6,680 nt of DNA from Desulfobacteraceae bacterium (lineage in GTDB: Bacteria; Desulfobacterota; DSM-4660; Desulfatiglandales; Desulfatiglandaceae): NCBI GenBank assembly GCA_011042035.1, contig DQZA01000163.1, positions 1 to 6,680 of the forward strand, given 5' to 3'. Numbering within the stretch: position 1 is the stretch's first letter; every line of letters starts with the position of its first letter. The notes below the pieces were generated by a model that did no database searches, was not told the origin of the DNA, and worked only from the letters and a program-made list of their open reading frames with translations. Shown piece after piece: positions 1-6,335 of this stretch. A program made the translations under genes and the position numbers.

Positions 1-536
1 AAGAATTGCCAATGGGTGAGGATGGGGAGATAGCAGCCAGCGGCCCCCAGGTAATGCTGGGCTACTGGAACAAGCCCGAGGCAAACGAGGAGTCGTTCAG
101 GACCATTGGGGGAAAACGCTACTTGCTGACGGGGGATATTGGCCATTTTGATGAAGATCATTTCCTGGTCATAACCGACAGGAAGAAGGACATGATAATC
201 GTGGGAGGGTTTAATGCCTATCCAAAGGAAATTGAAGAGGTCCTCTATACCCATCCAAAAGTGGCACTTGCTGCCGTGGTGGGGGTCCCTGACCCTCGTG
301 CGGGGGAATCTATCAAGGCGTTTATCCAGCTAAAGCCAGGGGTTCAGGCCACAGAAGAGGAATTCCTGGAATTTTGTAAGGACAAGCTGGCTGGTTATAA
401 GAGGCCACGGGAGATCGAATTTCGCGACTCCTTGCCAACATCTGTGGTTGGGAAGGTGTTGAGGAGGGTCCTGAAGGAGGAGGAGATAAAAAAGAGAAAG
501 CAAGGTAATCCTGGCATGTCTCATGAGGCCAGGTAA
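1..536 (+). CDS. AMP-forming acyl-CoA ligase, C-terminal part (5' end outside window)
   Basis: This is the last ~178 codons of an adenylate-forming ligase (ANL superfamily), which activates a carboxylic acid as acyl-AMP and transfers it to CoA in the cytoplasm. The frame is already open at the left edge, so the TTG at 6 is not a real start. Visible in order are GEI and GYW...P (about 15-75), the TGD motif (129-137), the hinge block DRKKD followed by GGFNAYPKEIE (about 177-236), and the C-terminal lid ending in LPTSVVGKVLRR. The catalytic lysine of the lid is the AAG at 453-455. A basic tail (KKRKQ...) extends past the usual end. The pattern fits medium/long-chain or aromatic acyl-CoA ligases; the substrate-binding part lies outside, so specificity cannot be told. 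Its last 16 bases overlap the end of the convergent gntR remnant. It stops with TAA. Confidence 0.93.
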   Translation, partial: ELPMGEDGEIAASGPQVMLGYWNKPEANEESFRTIGGKRYLLTGDIGHFDEDHFLVITDRKKDMIIVGGFNAYPKEIEEVLYTHPKVALAAVVGVPDPRAGESIKAFIQLKPGVQATEEEFLEFCKDKLAGYKRPREIEFRDSLPTSVVGKVLRRVLKEEEIKKRKQGNPGMSHEAR

Positions 537-742
537 TTTAGAATCCTTTTTTGGAAAGTCCTGATGTGGGTTCTTATAGTGTCCTCGAGGTCCTTCAGAT
601 TTCTTTGCTCGAGGTATTTGATAACCAGTTCATGCTCTCTTATTACAGCCTTGTAATGATCTTTCAAGTCACGACTTAGATCCTGCACTCCTGCGAATGA
701 GAGATAGGCGAGGCGGTTGACCTCGTTCCTGACTTCATTGAG
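521..742 (-). pseudogene. GntR-family regulator remnant, C-terminal FCD domain only
   Basis: About 73 codons read like the end of a FadR-subfamily GntR regulator. Such proteins normally have ~220-240 residues, with an N-terminal winged helix for DNA binding and a helical FCD domain for a carboxylate or metal ligand. Only the last FCD helices remain (from NEVRNEVNRL to QKRILNYL). Two histidines, codons at 632-634 (in REHELVI) and 566-568 (in RTHI), lie 22 residues apart, as in the FCD metal site. There is no helix-turn-helix. The frame stays open up to an ATG at 802, but residues before about codon 20 of that frame are antisense to the livF remnant and have no FCD character, so homology ends near 743. 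The stop is TGA at 521-523, inside the convergent ligase gene. It is unlikely to work as a regulator. Confidence 0.72.
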
Positions 743-748
743 GGCTCC
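743..748. other. Breakpoint between gntR remnant (-) and livF remnant (+)
   Basis: Minus-strand FCD-like sequence ends about here, and plus-strand LivF-like sequence begins within a few bases, with no spacer. Neither gene has a start or its other domains. The simplest reading is a deletion from within a leftward gntR to within a rightward livF. The exact base cannot be fixed without the intact parents. An assembly or cloning chimera would look the same. Confidence 0.6.
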
Positions 749-931
749 TACACAGTGAGAAGGCTTAAGGAACGCGGTATAACCATCTTGCTTGTGGAGC
801 AAAATGTGAGAGAAGCCTTGGAAATCGCCGATAGGGGATATGTGCTACAGACAGGTAGAATAGTGACAGAGGGTAGTTCAAAAGAGCTTCTTGAAAGTGA
901 CCTTTTTAGGAAGGCATTCTTGGGGATCTGA
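746..931 (+). pseudogene. livF: LivF-type ABC transporter ATPase remnant, C-terminal ~61 residues
   Basis: LivF is one of two ATPases of the branched-chain amino-acid-type ABC importer (LivJ/K-H-M-G-F), a ~235-residue cytoplasmic protein. Here only the end survives: YTVRRLKERG, then ILLVEQNV, ALEIADRGYVL, GRIVTEG and ELL...FRKAFLG, closed by TGA at 929-931. The VEQN sequence, where many ABC ATPases have a switch histidine, is typical of LivF and separates it from LivG. Walker A, the signature motif and Walker B are absent. The frame is open back to 701, but the only in-frame start-like codon is GTG 755, with no ribosome site. The stop overlaps the hyuA ATG by one base (TGATG), showing that hyuA was the next gene of a liv-type operon. 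It cannot function as an ATPase. Confidence 0.8.
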
Positions 932-2904
932 TGATTGTAATTGGCGCTGATACGGGCGGGACCTTTACGGATTTTGTCTATAAAGACGGGGACAGCTGGG
1001 GTGTGTACAAGGTCTTATCTACCCCGTGGAATCCAGCTGAAGCCGTTCTTAAGGGTCTCAGGCATATTGCACAGGGTAGAAAAAAACAGGTGGTCCACGG
1101 CTCAACGGTGGCTACAAATGCCATACTGGAGAGAAAAGGGGCAGTAACCGCCCTCATAACAAATCGCGGTTTTGAAGACATCCTGGAAATTGGCCGGCAA
1201 AACAGATCCTGGCTCTATGACCTCGCCTATAGAAAGGAGCCACACCTGATCCCCCAGGGACTCCGTTTTGGGGTAAAGGGGCGTATCCTTAATACGGGTG
1301 AAGAACTGGAACCCTTGGATGAAAAGGATGTGCGGGAAGCAATAAGAAAGGTTACGGATGCAGGGGCGGAGTCTGTGGCCGTATGCCTTCTTTTCTCCTA
1401 TGCCAATCCCGCTCATGAAAAGAGGGTAGGAGAGCTTCTTGCGCCAGAGCATGTCTCCACTTCGCCATCCCACGAGATACTGAGCGAATTTCGGGAATTT
1501 GAGCGCTTTTCCACCACTGCAATCAACGCATATGTTTCGCCCAAGATGCGCAAATACATAGGCTACCTGATAGAGCAATTGGACCAGGGCGATATTCTCA
1601 GCATTATGCAATCAAACGGAGGTAGCATATCCGCAGAAACTGCCATGCGCGAGTCAGTGCGCACCATTTTGTCCGGGCCCGCAGGGGGTGCTGTGGGTGC
1701 CTATGAGATAGGTAAGGCCGCCGGATATGAAAAACTTATTACCTTTGATATGGGTGGCACCTCAACCGATGTGTCCCTCGTTGATGGGGCCCTGTCCCTT
1801 ACGGTGGAATCAAGCATCTCGGGCTATCCACTAAAGGTCCCCATGCTCGATATTCATACAGTGGGTGCCGGTGGAGGGTCCATTGCCTACCTTGACGAAG
1901 GGGGCTCACTAAGGGTTGGGCCAGAGAGTGCAGGAGCCGACCCTGGTCCAATCTGCTATGGAAAGGGAGAGAGAATTACGGTAACAGATGCAAATCTTTA
2001 CCTGGGCAGGCTCATCCCGGAATATTTTCTGGGTGGTAATATGCGGCTGGAGGCACGTCGGCTGGAGAGCTATTTTCAGGAAATGGCCGGGAAGACCGGG
2101 CTTGAAAAAATTGAGCTGGCAGAAGGGATCCTGGACATTGCTAACACGGCCATGGAAAAGGCGATTCGGGTGATATCCGTTGAACGGGGCCATGATCCCA
2201 GGGAGTTTGTCCTATTTTCTTTCGGAGGAGCAGGTGGAATGCACGCCGCATTCCTAGCAAGGCTGCTTAATATACCCAAGGTACTTGTGCCAGAGAACCC
2301 TGGTATCTTGTCAGCCATAGGCATGCTCATGGCCGATGTCATCAAGGACTACTCCTATACCATAATGAAAAACCAGTTTACCACTACAAGGGAAGAACTA
2401 TCGAAGCTTTTCCAATCCTTGGAAGATAGGGGCTCGCAGGATCTTGCTTCAGAGGGCATATCAGGGGAGAAGATGGTCATGGAGCGCTACCTTGACATGC
2501 GCTACGAGGGGCAGTCCTATGAAATCATAGTGCCATTTGAAGGGGATTACATTGAGGGTTTTCATTCACTGCATGAAAAGACCTACGGGTACAGAAATGA
2601 AGACAAGATCGTTGAGGTGGTTAACGTCAGGCTAAGGGCCAGAGGGATACCGGAAAAACCCCAGTTCACAAGATATGAAGTAGGCCCTGAGGCCCCTGAG
2701 CCGGAAGCCATCGTGGCCGAACGGGATGTGGTCTTTGAGGGAAAGAACTACAAAACCTTGGTGTATTCAAGGGAGAAACTGGTAAGCGGCAATATGGTTA
2801 AGGGGCCGGCCATTATTGTGGAGTATTCTTCCACAATAGTAATTCCACCCTTTGCGTCAGTGAGGGTGGACGAATTTAGAAACTTGATTATAAAAGTGAT
2901 GTGA
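931..2904 (+). CDS. hyuA: HyuA-type ATP-dependent hydantoinase/oxoprolinase subunit A
   Basis: A 657-residue protein, full length for the HyuA family, which with HyuB forms cytoplasmic ATP-dependent enzymes: N-methylhydantoinase, 5-oxoprolinase, acetone or acetophenone carboxylase. The A subunit carries an ASKHA-type ATP fold. The N-terminal domain (about 3-180) starts with GADTGGTFTD (5-14), then HGSTVATNA (56-63). The central Hydantoinase_A domain (about 195-480) has SNGG (228), LSGPAGG (247), TFDMGGTSTD (271-280), HTVGAGGGS (309-317), GPESAGADPGP (330-340), VTDANL (351) and FSFGGAGGMHA (429-439). A C-terminal domain follows. The ATG at 931 puts the first motif at the usual distance and overlaps the livF stop (TGATG). 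There is no good Shine-Dalgarno at normal spacing; AGGAAGG at 908-914 is too far. Initiation was therefore probably coupled to livF translation, which the deletion would have abolished. No lesion is seen in the frame. The substrate cannot be assigned. Confidence 0.93.
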   Translation: MIVIGADTGGTFTDFVYKDGDSWGVYKVLSTPWNPAEAVLKGLRHIAQGRKKQVVHGSTVATNAILERKGAVTALITNRGFEDILEIGRQNRSWLYDLAYRKEPHLIPQGLRFGVKGRILNTGEELEPLDEKDVREAIRKVTDAGAESVAVCLLFSYANPAHEKRVGELLAPEHVSTSPSHEILSEFREFERFSTTAINAYVSPKMRKYIGYLIEQLDQGDILSIMQSNGGSISAETAMRESVRTILSGPAGGAVGAYEIGKAAGYEKLITFDMGGTSTDVSLVDGALSLTVESSISGYPLKVPMLDIHTVGAGGGSIAYLDEGGSLRVGPESAGADPGPICYGKGERITVTDANLYLGRLIPEYFLGGNMRLEARRLESYFQEMAGKTGLEKIELAEGILDIANTAMEKAIRVISVERGHDPREFVLFSFGGAGGMHAAFLARLLNIPKVLVPENPGILSAIGMLMADVIKDYSYTIMKNQFTTTREELSKLFQSLEDRGSQDLASEGISGEKMVMERYLDMRYEGQSYEIIVPFEGDYIEGFHSLHEKTYGYRNEDKIVEVVNVRLRARGIPEKPQFTRYEVGPEAPEPEAIVAERDVVFEGKNYKTLVYSREKLVSGNMVKGPAIIVEYSSTIVIPPFASVRVDEFRNLIIKVM

Positions 2905-4490
2905 TGAAAGGCAATTCACAAAATAAGGTGAACCCAATTCTGCTGGAGGTCTTTAAGAACCGCTTCTCTTCCATATCCGAGGAAATGGGGGTAACCCTGA
3001 ACCGTACCGCCTTTTCCCCCAACATTAAGGAGAGGCGAGACTTTTCATGTGCGGTGTTTGATGCCAGTGGCGATATGATAGCGCAGGCGGCTCACATACC
3101 TGTTCACCTGGGGTCCATGCCTCTTTCGGTGAAATCTGCCATTGATGCCACCAATTGGCAAGAAGGCGACATGGTGATGCTTAATGATCCGTTTAAGGGG
3201 GGCACCCATCTGCCGGACATAACCATTGTGGCCCCGGTGTTTTCAGGAAAGGATCGGCCGTCTTTTTATGTTGCCAATCGGGCGCACCATGCAGATGTCG
3301 GGGGAATGAGTTCGGGGTCCATGCCACTTGCTCGATCCATTTTTCAAGAAGGGCTCATCATACCTCCTCTCAAGATTGTGGAAAGGGGAAAAATCGACCG
3401 CAAGATCATGGGTTTTCTCTTAAACAATGTGAGGACATCCACGGAGCGGGAGGGTGATTTTGCCGCACAGATCATGGCCAATATTACAGGGGTGCGCCGG
3501 ACCACGCAATTGATTGACAAGTATGGCCTCCAGGTGGTGGAGTTTTATGCTTCTGCATTGATGGATTACGCGGAGCGTATGACCAGGGACACCATCAGGC
3601 GCATTCCTGATGGTTCGTATGAATTCGAAGATTACATGGATGATGACGGCTTTGGTTAGGAAAAGATACCAATTCATGTTTCAATCGAGATAAAGGGTGA
3701 TCAGGCGCGGCTTGATTTCACCAAAAGCCACGATCAAGTGGAAGGCAGCATTAATGCCGTGTATGCCATAACACTTTCAGCGGTCCTTTATGTGTTTAGG
3801 GCCCTTGTGAAAAGGGATATACCCACCAATGCGGGCTGCCTGAGGCCCATTGATGTAATTACACGAAAGGGAAGCATAGTGGATGCCGAGTTTCCCTCAT
3901 CAGTAGCAGGGGGAAATGTGGAGACGTCGCAGCGCATTGTTGATGTTATCCTTGGCGCGTTGTCTCAGGCCCTCCCGCAGGAGATTCCCGCGGCCCATCA
4001 GGGAACAATGAACAACATAACCATCGGGGGAATTGACCCGCGCAATGGCCAACCCTTTGCTTACTATGAGACCATAGGCGGGGGCATGGGCGCTACCGCC
4101 CACAGTGATGGGGAAAGCGCAGTCCATTGCCACATGACCAATACCCTAAACACCCCAGTAGAGGCCTTGGAGTATAGCTACCCATTCCTTGTGACAGAGT
4201 ACTCCATCAGGCGAGGCACAGGGGGCAGGGGGAAGCATCGTGGTGGAGACGGGATTGTGCGGGAGATAAGGCTGCTGGCTGATTCAGAAGTGACGGTGTT
4301 ATCTGAAAGGCGGCTCATCCCTCCATATGGCCTGTTTGGGGGCGAACCAGGGGCCGTTGGAAGGAATATAATCTCAAGGAACGGGGTTGCGGAAAAGATG
4401 GGAGGCAAGTTTTCAGTGTCTCTCAAAAAGGAGGATGTGGTGAGAGTGGAAACCCCAGGAGGTGGGGGGTACGGAAAGCCCGAGAGTTAA
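2904..4490 (+). CDS. hyuB: HyuB-type ATP-dependent hydantoinase subunit B, interrupted by an in-frame UAG
   Basis: Partner subunit of hyuA. Family landmarks run through the whole span: RTAFSPNIKERRDFS, HIPVHLGSMP, NDPFKGGTHLPD, ANRAHHADVGG, then EFEDYMDDDG before a TAG at 3657-3659. Downstream in the same frame come IPIHVSIEIKGDQ, EGSINAVYAITLSAV, RGTGGRGKHRGGDG and the C-terminal hallmark TPGGGGYG. Counting the UAG, the gene has 528 sense-frame codons, a normal HyuB length. No bases are gained or lost, so this is a single codon change, not a frameshift. ATG 2904 overlaps the hyuA stop (TGATG); GTG 2901 is an alternative start. Neither has a clear ribosome site, so coupling to hyuA is likely. 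If UAG terminates, a 251-residue N-terminal piece results. The downstream open part could only start at GTG 3738, which lacks a ribosome site. Nonsense mutation, base error and UAG readthrough all remain possible. The end overlaps the convergent PLP-enzyme gene by 4 bases. Confidence 0.87.
3657..3659 (+). other. In-frame UAG (amber) codon within hyuB
   Basis: The codon sits between ...DDDGFG and EKIPIHVS..., at codon 252 counting from ATG 2904. It falls at a variable turn after the conserved DDDG, where related HyuB proteins, as I recall them, carry an ordinary, often polar residue. The frame before and after is clearly HyuB. CAG, GAG, AAG, TGG, TAC or TAT could give TAG by one change. All seven visible gene or remnant ends in the window use TAA or TGA, never TAG. 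Confidence 0.85.
4487..4490. other. Shared TTAA at convergent gene ends
   Basis: The TAA stop of hyuB (4488-4490, plus) and the TAA stop of the PLP enzyme (4489-4487, minus) both lie within one self-complementary TTAA. The two coding regions therefore overlap by 4 bases. No terminator hairpin can be fitted between them, so any termination signal would have to lie inside the opposing gene. Confidence 0.9.
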
Positions 4491-5647
4491 GATTGCTCAA
4501 GGGCCTGTTTTATGTCATCAATGAGGTCCTGCGTTGCCTCCAGACCCACTGATAATCTTATGAAGCTTTCAGAGATCCCCAGTTTTTCCCTATCCTGTGG
4601 GTTCATGCCGGCATGCGAGGTCTCTGAGGGTTTGGTAATCAGACTTTCCACACCACCAAGGCTTGGGGCCACAAATGGTATTCTGAGCTTTTTGATGAAT
4701 TGATCCGCCTCTTCGGCTCCCCCCTTCAACTCGAAGCTAATCATCCCTCCGAATCCATCAAGCAGTCGCGCAGCTCGGTCGTGATCCGGGTGACTTTCTA
4801 GGCCAGGATAGTACACCTTTTTGACGGCCTGATGGTTTTCTAAGAATCTTGCTATGTCCAATGCGCTCTGGTTGTGGTATTTCATGCGCACGGCCAGGGT
4901 TTTGAGACCTCGATCCAGGAGAAAGCAGGCATGGGGGTCTAATGAGCCTCCCAGGTGGTTCAGCTTTCTGGTAATTTTTTCCACCAGATCCCTTTTACCA
5001 ATTACGGCACCTGCTACAATGTCAGAATGTCCATTGAGGTATTTCGTGCAGCTGTGGATCGAAATATCAAACCCCCATTCAGGTGGCCTGAAGTTTATTG
5101 GACTTGCAAAGGTATTGTCTATTACAGAGATTATGTTATGCGCCTTGCAGAAACTGACAACTCTCTCGAGGTCTGCCACTTGAAGAAGCGGATTTGTAAT
5201 GGTCTCTACATAAAACAGCCTGGTCTGGGGCTTCAGATGGGACTCCCATGATCCCGGGTCATTGCCAGTAACAAAGTCAAAGGTGATTCCCAGCTCAGGC
5301 AGATCGCGCGTGAAGAAGTCATGTGTCCCACCATAGAGGCAATCCTGGGCGAGGAAATGATCACCGGAGGCCAGCAAGGCCAAAAGCGTCGCAGAAATTG
5401 CGGCCATGCCACTAGCGGTCACAAGGGCTGCCTCTGCGTTTTCCAGGGCGGCAAGCTTTTTGTGCAGTGATACGTGGTTTGGGGTATTGTTAAGACGAAT
5501 GTATTTTAGCTCATCATAGCTCTTTGCCCCTTCAGAAAGAAACGTGGAAGACTGAAACACGGGGAAGGCCACCGCACCCTCAATGGGCTCGGGAGGGTCC
5601 CCTGCATGAATCAGTTTGGTCTCAATTGCCTTGAATGGATTGTCCAT
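4487..5647 (-). CDS. PLP-dependent trans-sulfuration enzyme (cystathionine gamma-synthase/lyase family)
   Basis: A 386-residue, full-length member of the Cys/Met metabolism PLP family, whose enzymes make or cleave cystathionine or split homocysteine or methionine in the cytoplasm. Visible residues: Y49 and R51 (phosphate contact from the neighbouring subunit), SGMAAI (79-84, phosphate loop), YGGTHDFF (105-112, tyrosine stacking on PLP), VETITNP (148-154), DNTF with D177 pairing the pyridine nitrogen, and SCTKYLNGHSD with the Schiff-base lysine K202, matching the family signature. SLGGVESL (329-336) and the carboxylate-binding R364 in FIRLSVG complete the site. The usual YxRxxNPT block is replaced by YIRLNNTPN (49-57). 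Synthase, lyase and homocysteine gamma-lyase activities cannot be separated by eye. The ATG at 5645-5647 follows a strong ribosome site. It lies 33 bases after the molybdopterin oxidoreductase gene, probably in one transcript. Confidence 0.93.
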   Translation of the reverse strand: MDNPFKAIETKLIHAGDPPEPIEGAVAFPVFQSSTFLSEGAKSYDELKYIRLNNTPNHVSLHKKLAALENAEAALVTASGMAAISATLLALLASGDHFLAQDCLYGGTHDFFTRDLPELGITFDFVTGNDPGSWESHLKPQTRLFYVETITNPLLQVADLERVVSFCKAHNIISVIDNTFASPINFRPPEWGFDISIHSCTKYLNGHSDIVAGAVIGKRDLVEKITRKLNHLGGSLDPHACFLLDRGLKTLAVRMKYHNQSALDIARFLENHQAVKKVYYPGLESHPDHDRAARLLDGFGGMISFELKGGAEEADQFIKKLRIPFVAPSLGGVESLITKPSETSHAGMNPQDREKLGISESFIRLSVGLEATQDLIDDIKQALEQS

Positions 5648-5654
5648 TTTCTTA

Positions 5655-5664
5655 TCACCTTCCT
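5655..5664 (-). promoter_or_regulatory. Ribosome binding site of the PLP enzyme
   Basis: Read on the minus strand this is AGGAAGGTGA, close to the full anti-16S complement AGGAGGTGA, 7 bases before the ATG at 5647. It supports that start and independent initiation within a two-gene transcript. Confidence 0.8.
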
Positions 5665-5680
5665 ATCTATGGAATTGTTT

Positions 5681-6244
5681 TTATCTGTCGAATCGCTCTT
5701 GGGCCCATACATCTGCCCTTTTGTGGTAGCCCCTTTTTTCCCAGTACCCGGGGCGGTCTTCATCTATCAACTCGATCTCAACAACCCATTTTACGCTTTT
5801 GTAAGCATAACGGCTTGGAATAATGAGGCGTAAAGGGTAGCCGTGCTCAGGCTCAATGGGCTTGCCATTTCTCTCCCATGCGAGGATGGTATCGTCTGCC
5901 ATGAGCACCTCAAGATCCACGTCTGAATCATAACCCCCCCAGGACTTTATCATGGCAAAACGGGCCTCTGGTTTTATGGAGGCCTTTTCAAGCAGGTCTT
6001 TGACCCTGATACCTTTCCACAGGTTATCGGGGACTGACCAGGTTTCAACACAGTGAAAGTCGCTTTTTACTTCCAATGTGTCCATGGATTGGATTTCATC
6101 GAAGGAGAGGGTAATGGGCTCTTCCACGAGGCCGGTTATTCTTACGGTCCAGGTTTTTGTGTCAGTGCTTGTCGGTTGTGACTCTGCAGTTCTTACAGGG
6201 AACTTCTTTATAAATTGTTGCCCTGGTGGTATATTGCTAGCCAT
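5681..6244 (-). CDS. Small sulfite-oxidase-fold molybdopterin oxidoreductase, cytoplasmic
   Basis: A 187-residue protein made almost entirely of the oxidoreductase molybdopterin-binding domain shared with sulfite oxidase and MsrP/YedY. DFHCVETWS (62-70) holds the predicted Mo ligand C65. KSWGGYDSDVD (100-110), GYPLRLIIPSRYAYKSVKWV (135-154, basic residues for the cofactor phosphate) and the C-terminal GYWEKRGYH...DVW follow. The N-terminus has the PPGQ...FPV pattern of the short COG2041 type. There is no twin-arginine signal and no C-terminal dimerisation domain, unlike exported MsrP or eukaryotic sulfite oxidase. Start choice: the frame extends to a TTG at 6262, but AAGGAG sits 7 bases before the ATG at 6244, so ATG is preferred. 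It is probably co-transcribed with the PLP enzyme downstream, hinting at a sulfur-compound role. The substrate is unknown. Stop is TAA. Confidence 0.88.
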   Translation of the reverse strand: MASNIPPGQQFIKKFPVRTAESQPTSTDTKTWTVRITGLVEEPITLSFDEIQSMDTLEVKSDFHCVETWSVPDNLWKGIRVKDLLEKASIKPEARFAMIKSWGGYDSDVDLEVLMADDTILAWERNGKPIEPEHGYPLRLIIPSRYAYKSVKWVVEIELIDEDRPGYWEKRGYHKRADVWAQERFDR

Positions 6245-6251
6245 CTGGGTA

Positions 6252-6257
6252 CTCCTT
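6252..6257 (-). promoter_or_regulatory. Ribosome binding site deciding the molybdopterin oxidoreductase start
   Basis: Minus-strand AAGGAG lies 7 bases before the ATG at 6242-6244. The longer reading from TTG 6262 would place this site inside the coding region and has no ribosome site of its own. Confidence 0.8.
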
Positions 6258-6264
6258 TTCAAAT

Positions 6265-6280
6265 TTATAGGAATCTATAA
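6265..6280. repeat. Inverted repeat TTATAG-N4-CTATAA, candidate operator
   Basis: Perfect 6-base arms around GAAT form a 16-base dyad in the divergent promoter region, overlapping the weak -35 proposed for the rightward gene. The arms are AT-rich with no following T-run, so a terminator is unlikely. A dimeric regulator could bind it, but AT-rich dyads also arise by chance. Confidence 0.4.
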
Positions 6281-6322
6281 CACAGAATATTATGCAAAGT
6301 TAACCATAAATGAAACCAAAAA

Positions 6323-6329
6323 GAGGTGG
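6323..6329 (+). promoter_or_regulatory. Ribosome binding site of the exported-protein gene
   Basis: GAGGTGG lies 6 bases before the ATG at 6336-6338 and supports that start. The ATG at 6310 is in another frame. Confidence 0.75.
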
Positions 6330-6335
6330 AAGAAA

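Larger units (their letters stand above)
6245..6335. promoter_or_regulatory. Divergent intergenic region with probable back-to-back promoters
   Basis: These 91 AT-rich bases separate the leftward molybdopterin oxidoreductase/PLP operon from the rightward exported-protein gene, so both promoters should be here. A plus-strand TATTAT at 6288-6293 could be a -10 box, with only a weak -35 (TTATAG, 6265-6270) at 17-base spacing. On the minus strand several TATAAA/TATAGA-like sequences occur without a convincing -35. Confidence 0.5.

Noticed and set aside
521..802. A 93-residue minus-strand protein starting at ATG 802
   Set aside because: Its first ~19 residues are simply antisense to the livF remnant. 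Only the rest is FCD-like, so it is a remnant, not a small intact gene.
1102..1611. A 169-codon open frame on the minus strand inside hyuA
   Set aside because: It is a shadow of a strongly supported coding region, with no recognisable motifs or ribosome site.
3696..3722. Possible hairpin (GGTGA...TCACC) about 37 bases after the UAG, as a recoding element
   Set aside because: Only 5 outer pairs with a bulge and a short inner stem. It is too weak to claim, and bacterial UAG readthrough does not clearly need one.
3660..3737. hyuB as two separate genes, with a gap between them
   Set aside because: The 'gap' continues HyuB sequence in the same frame, and GTG 3738 has no ribosome site. One gene with an internal UAG explains it better.
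5606..5833. Plus-strand open frames across the PLP/molybdopterin gene boundary
   Set aside because: They are antisense to two well-supported genes and their translations look random.
6245..6262. Extended start (TTG 6262) for the molybdopterin oxidoreductase
   Set aside because: It would bury a good AAGGAG site that is ideally spaced to ATG 6244, and the added residues match no family feature.
6265..6280. The TTATAG/CTATAA dyad as a terminator
   Set aside because: The stem is short and AT-rich, lacks a T-run, and lies between divergent starts rather than after a gene.
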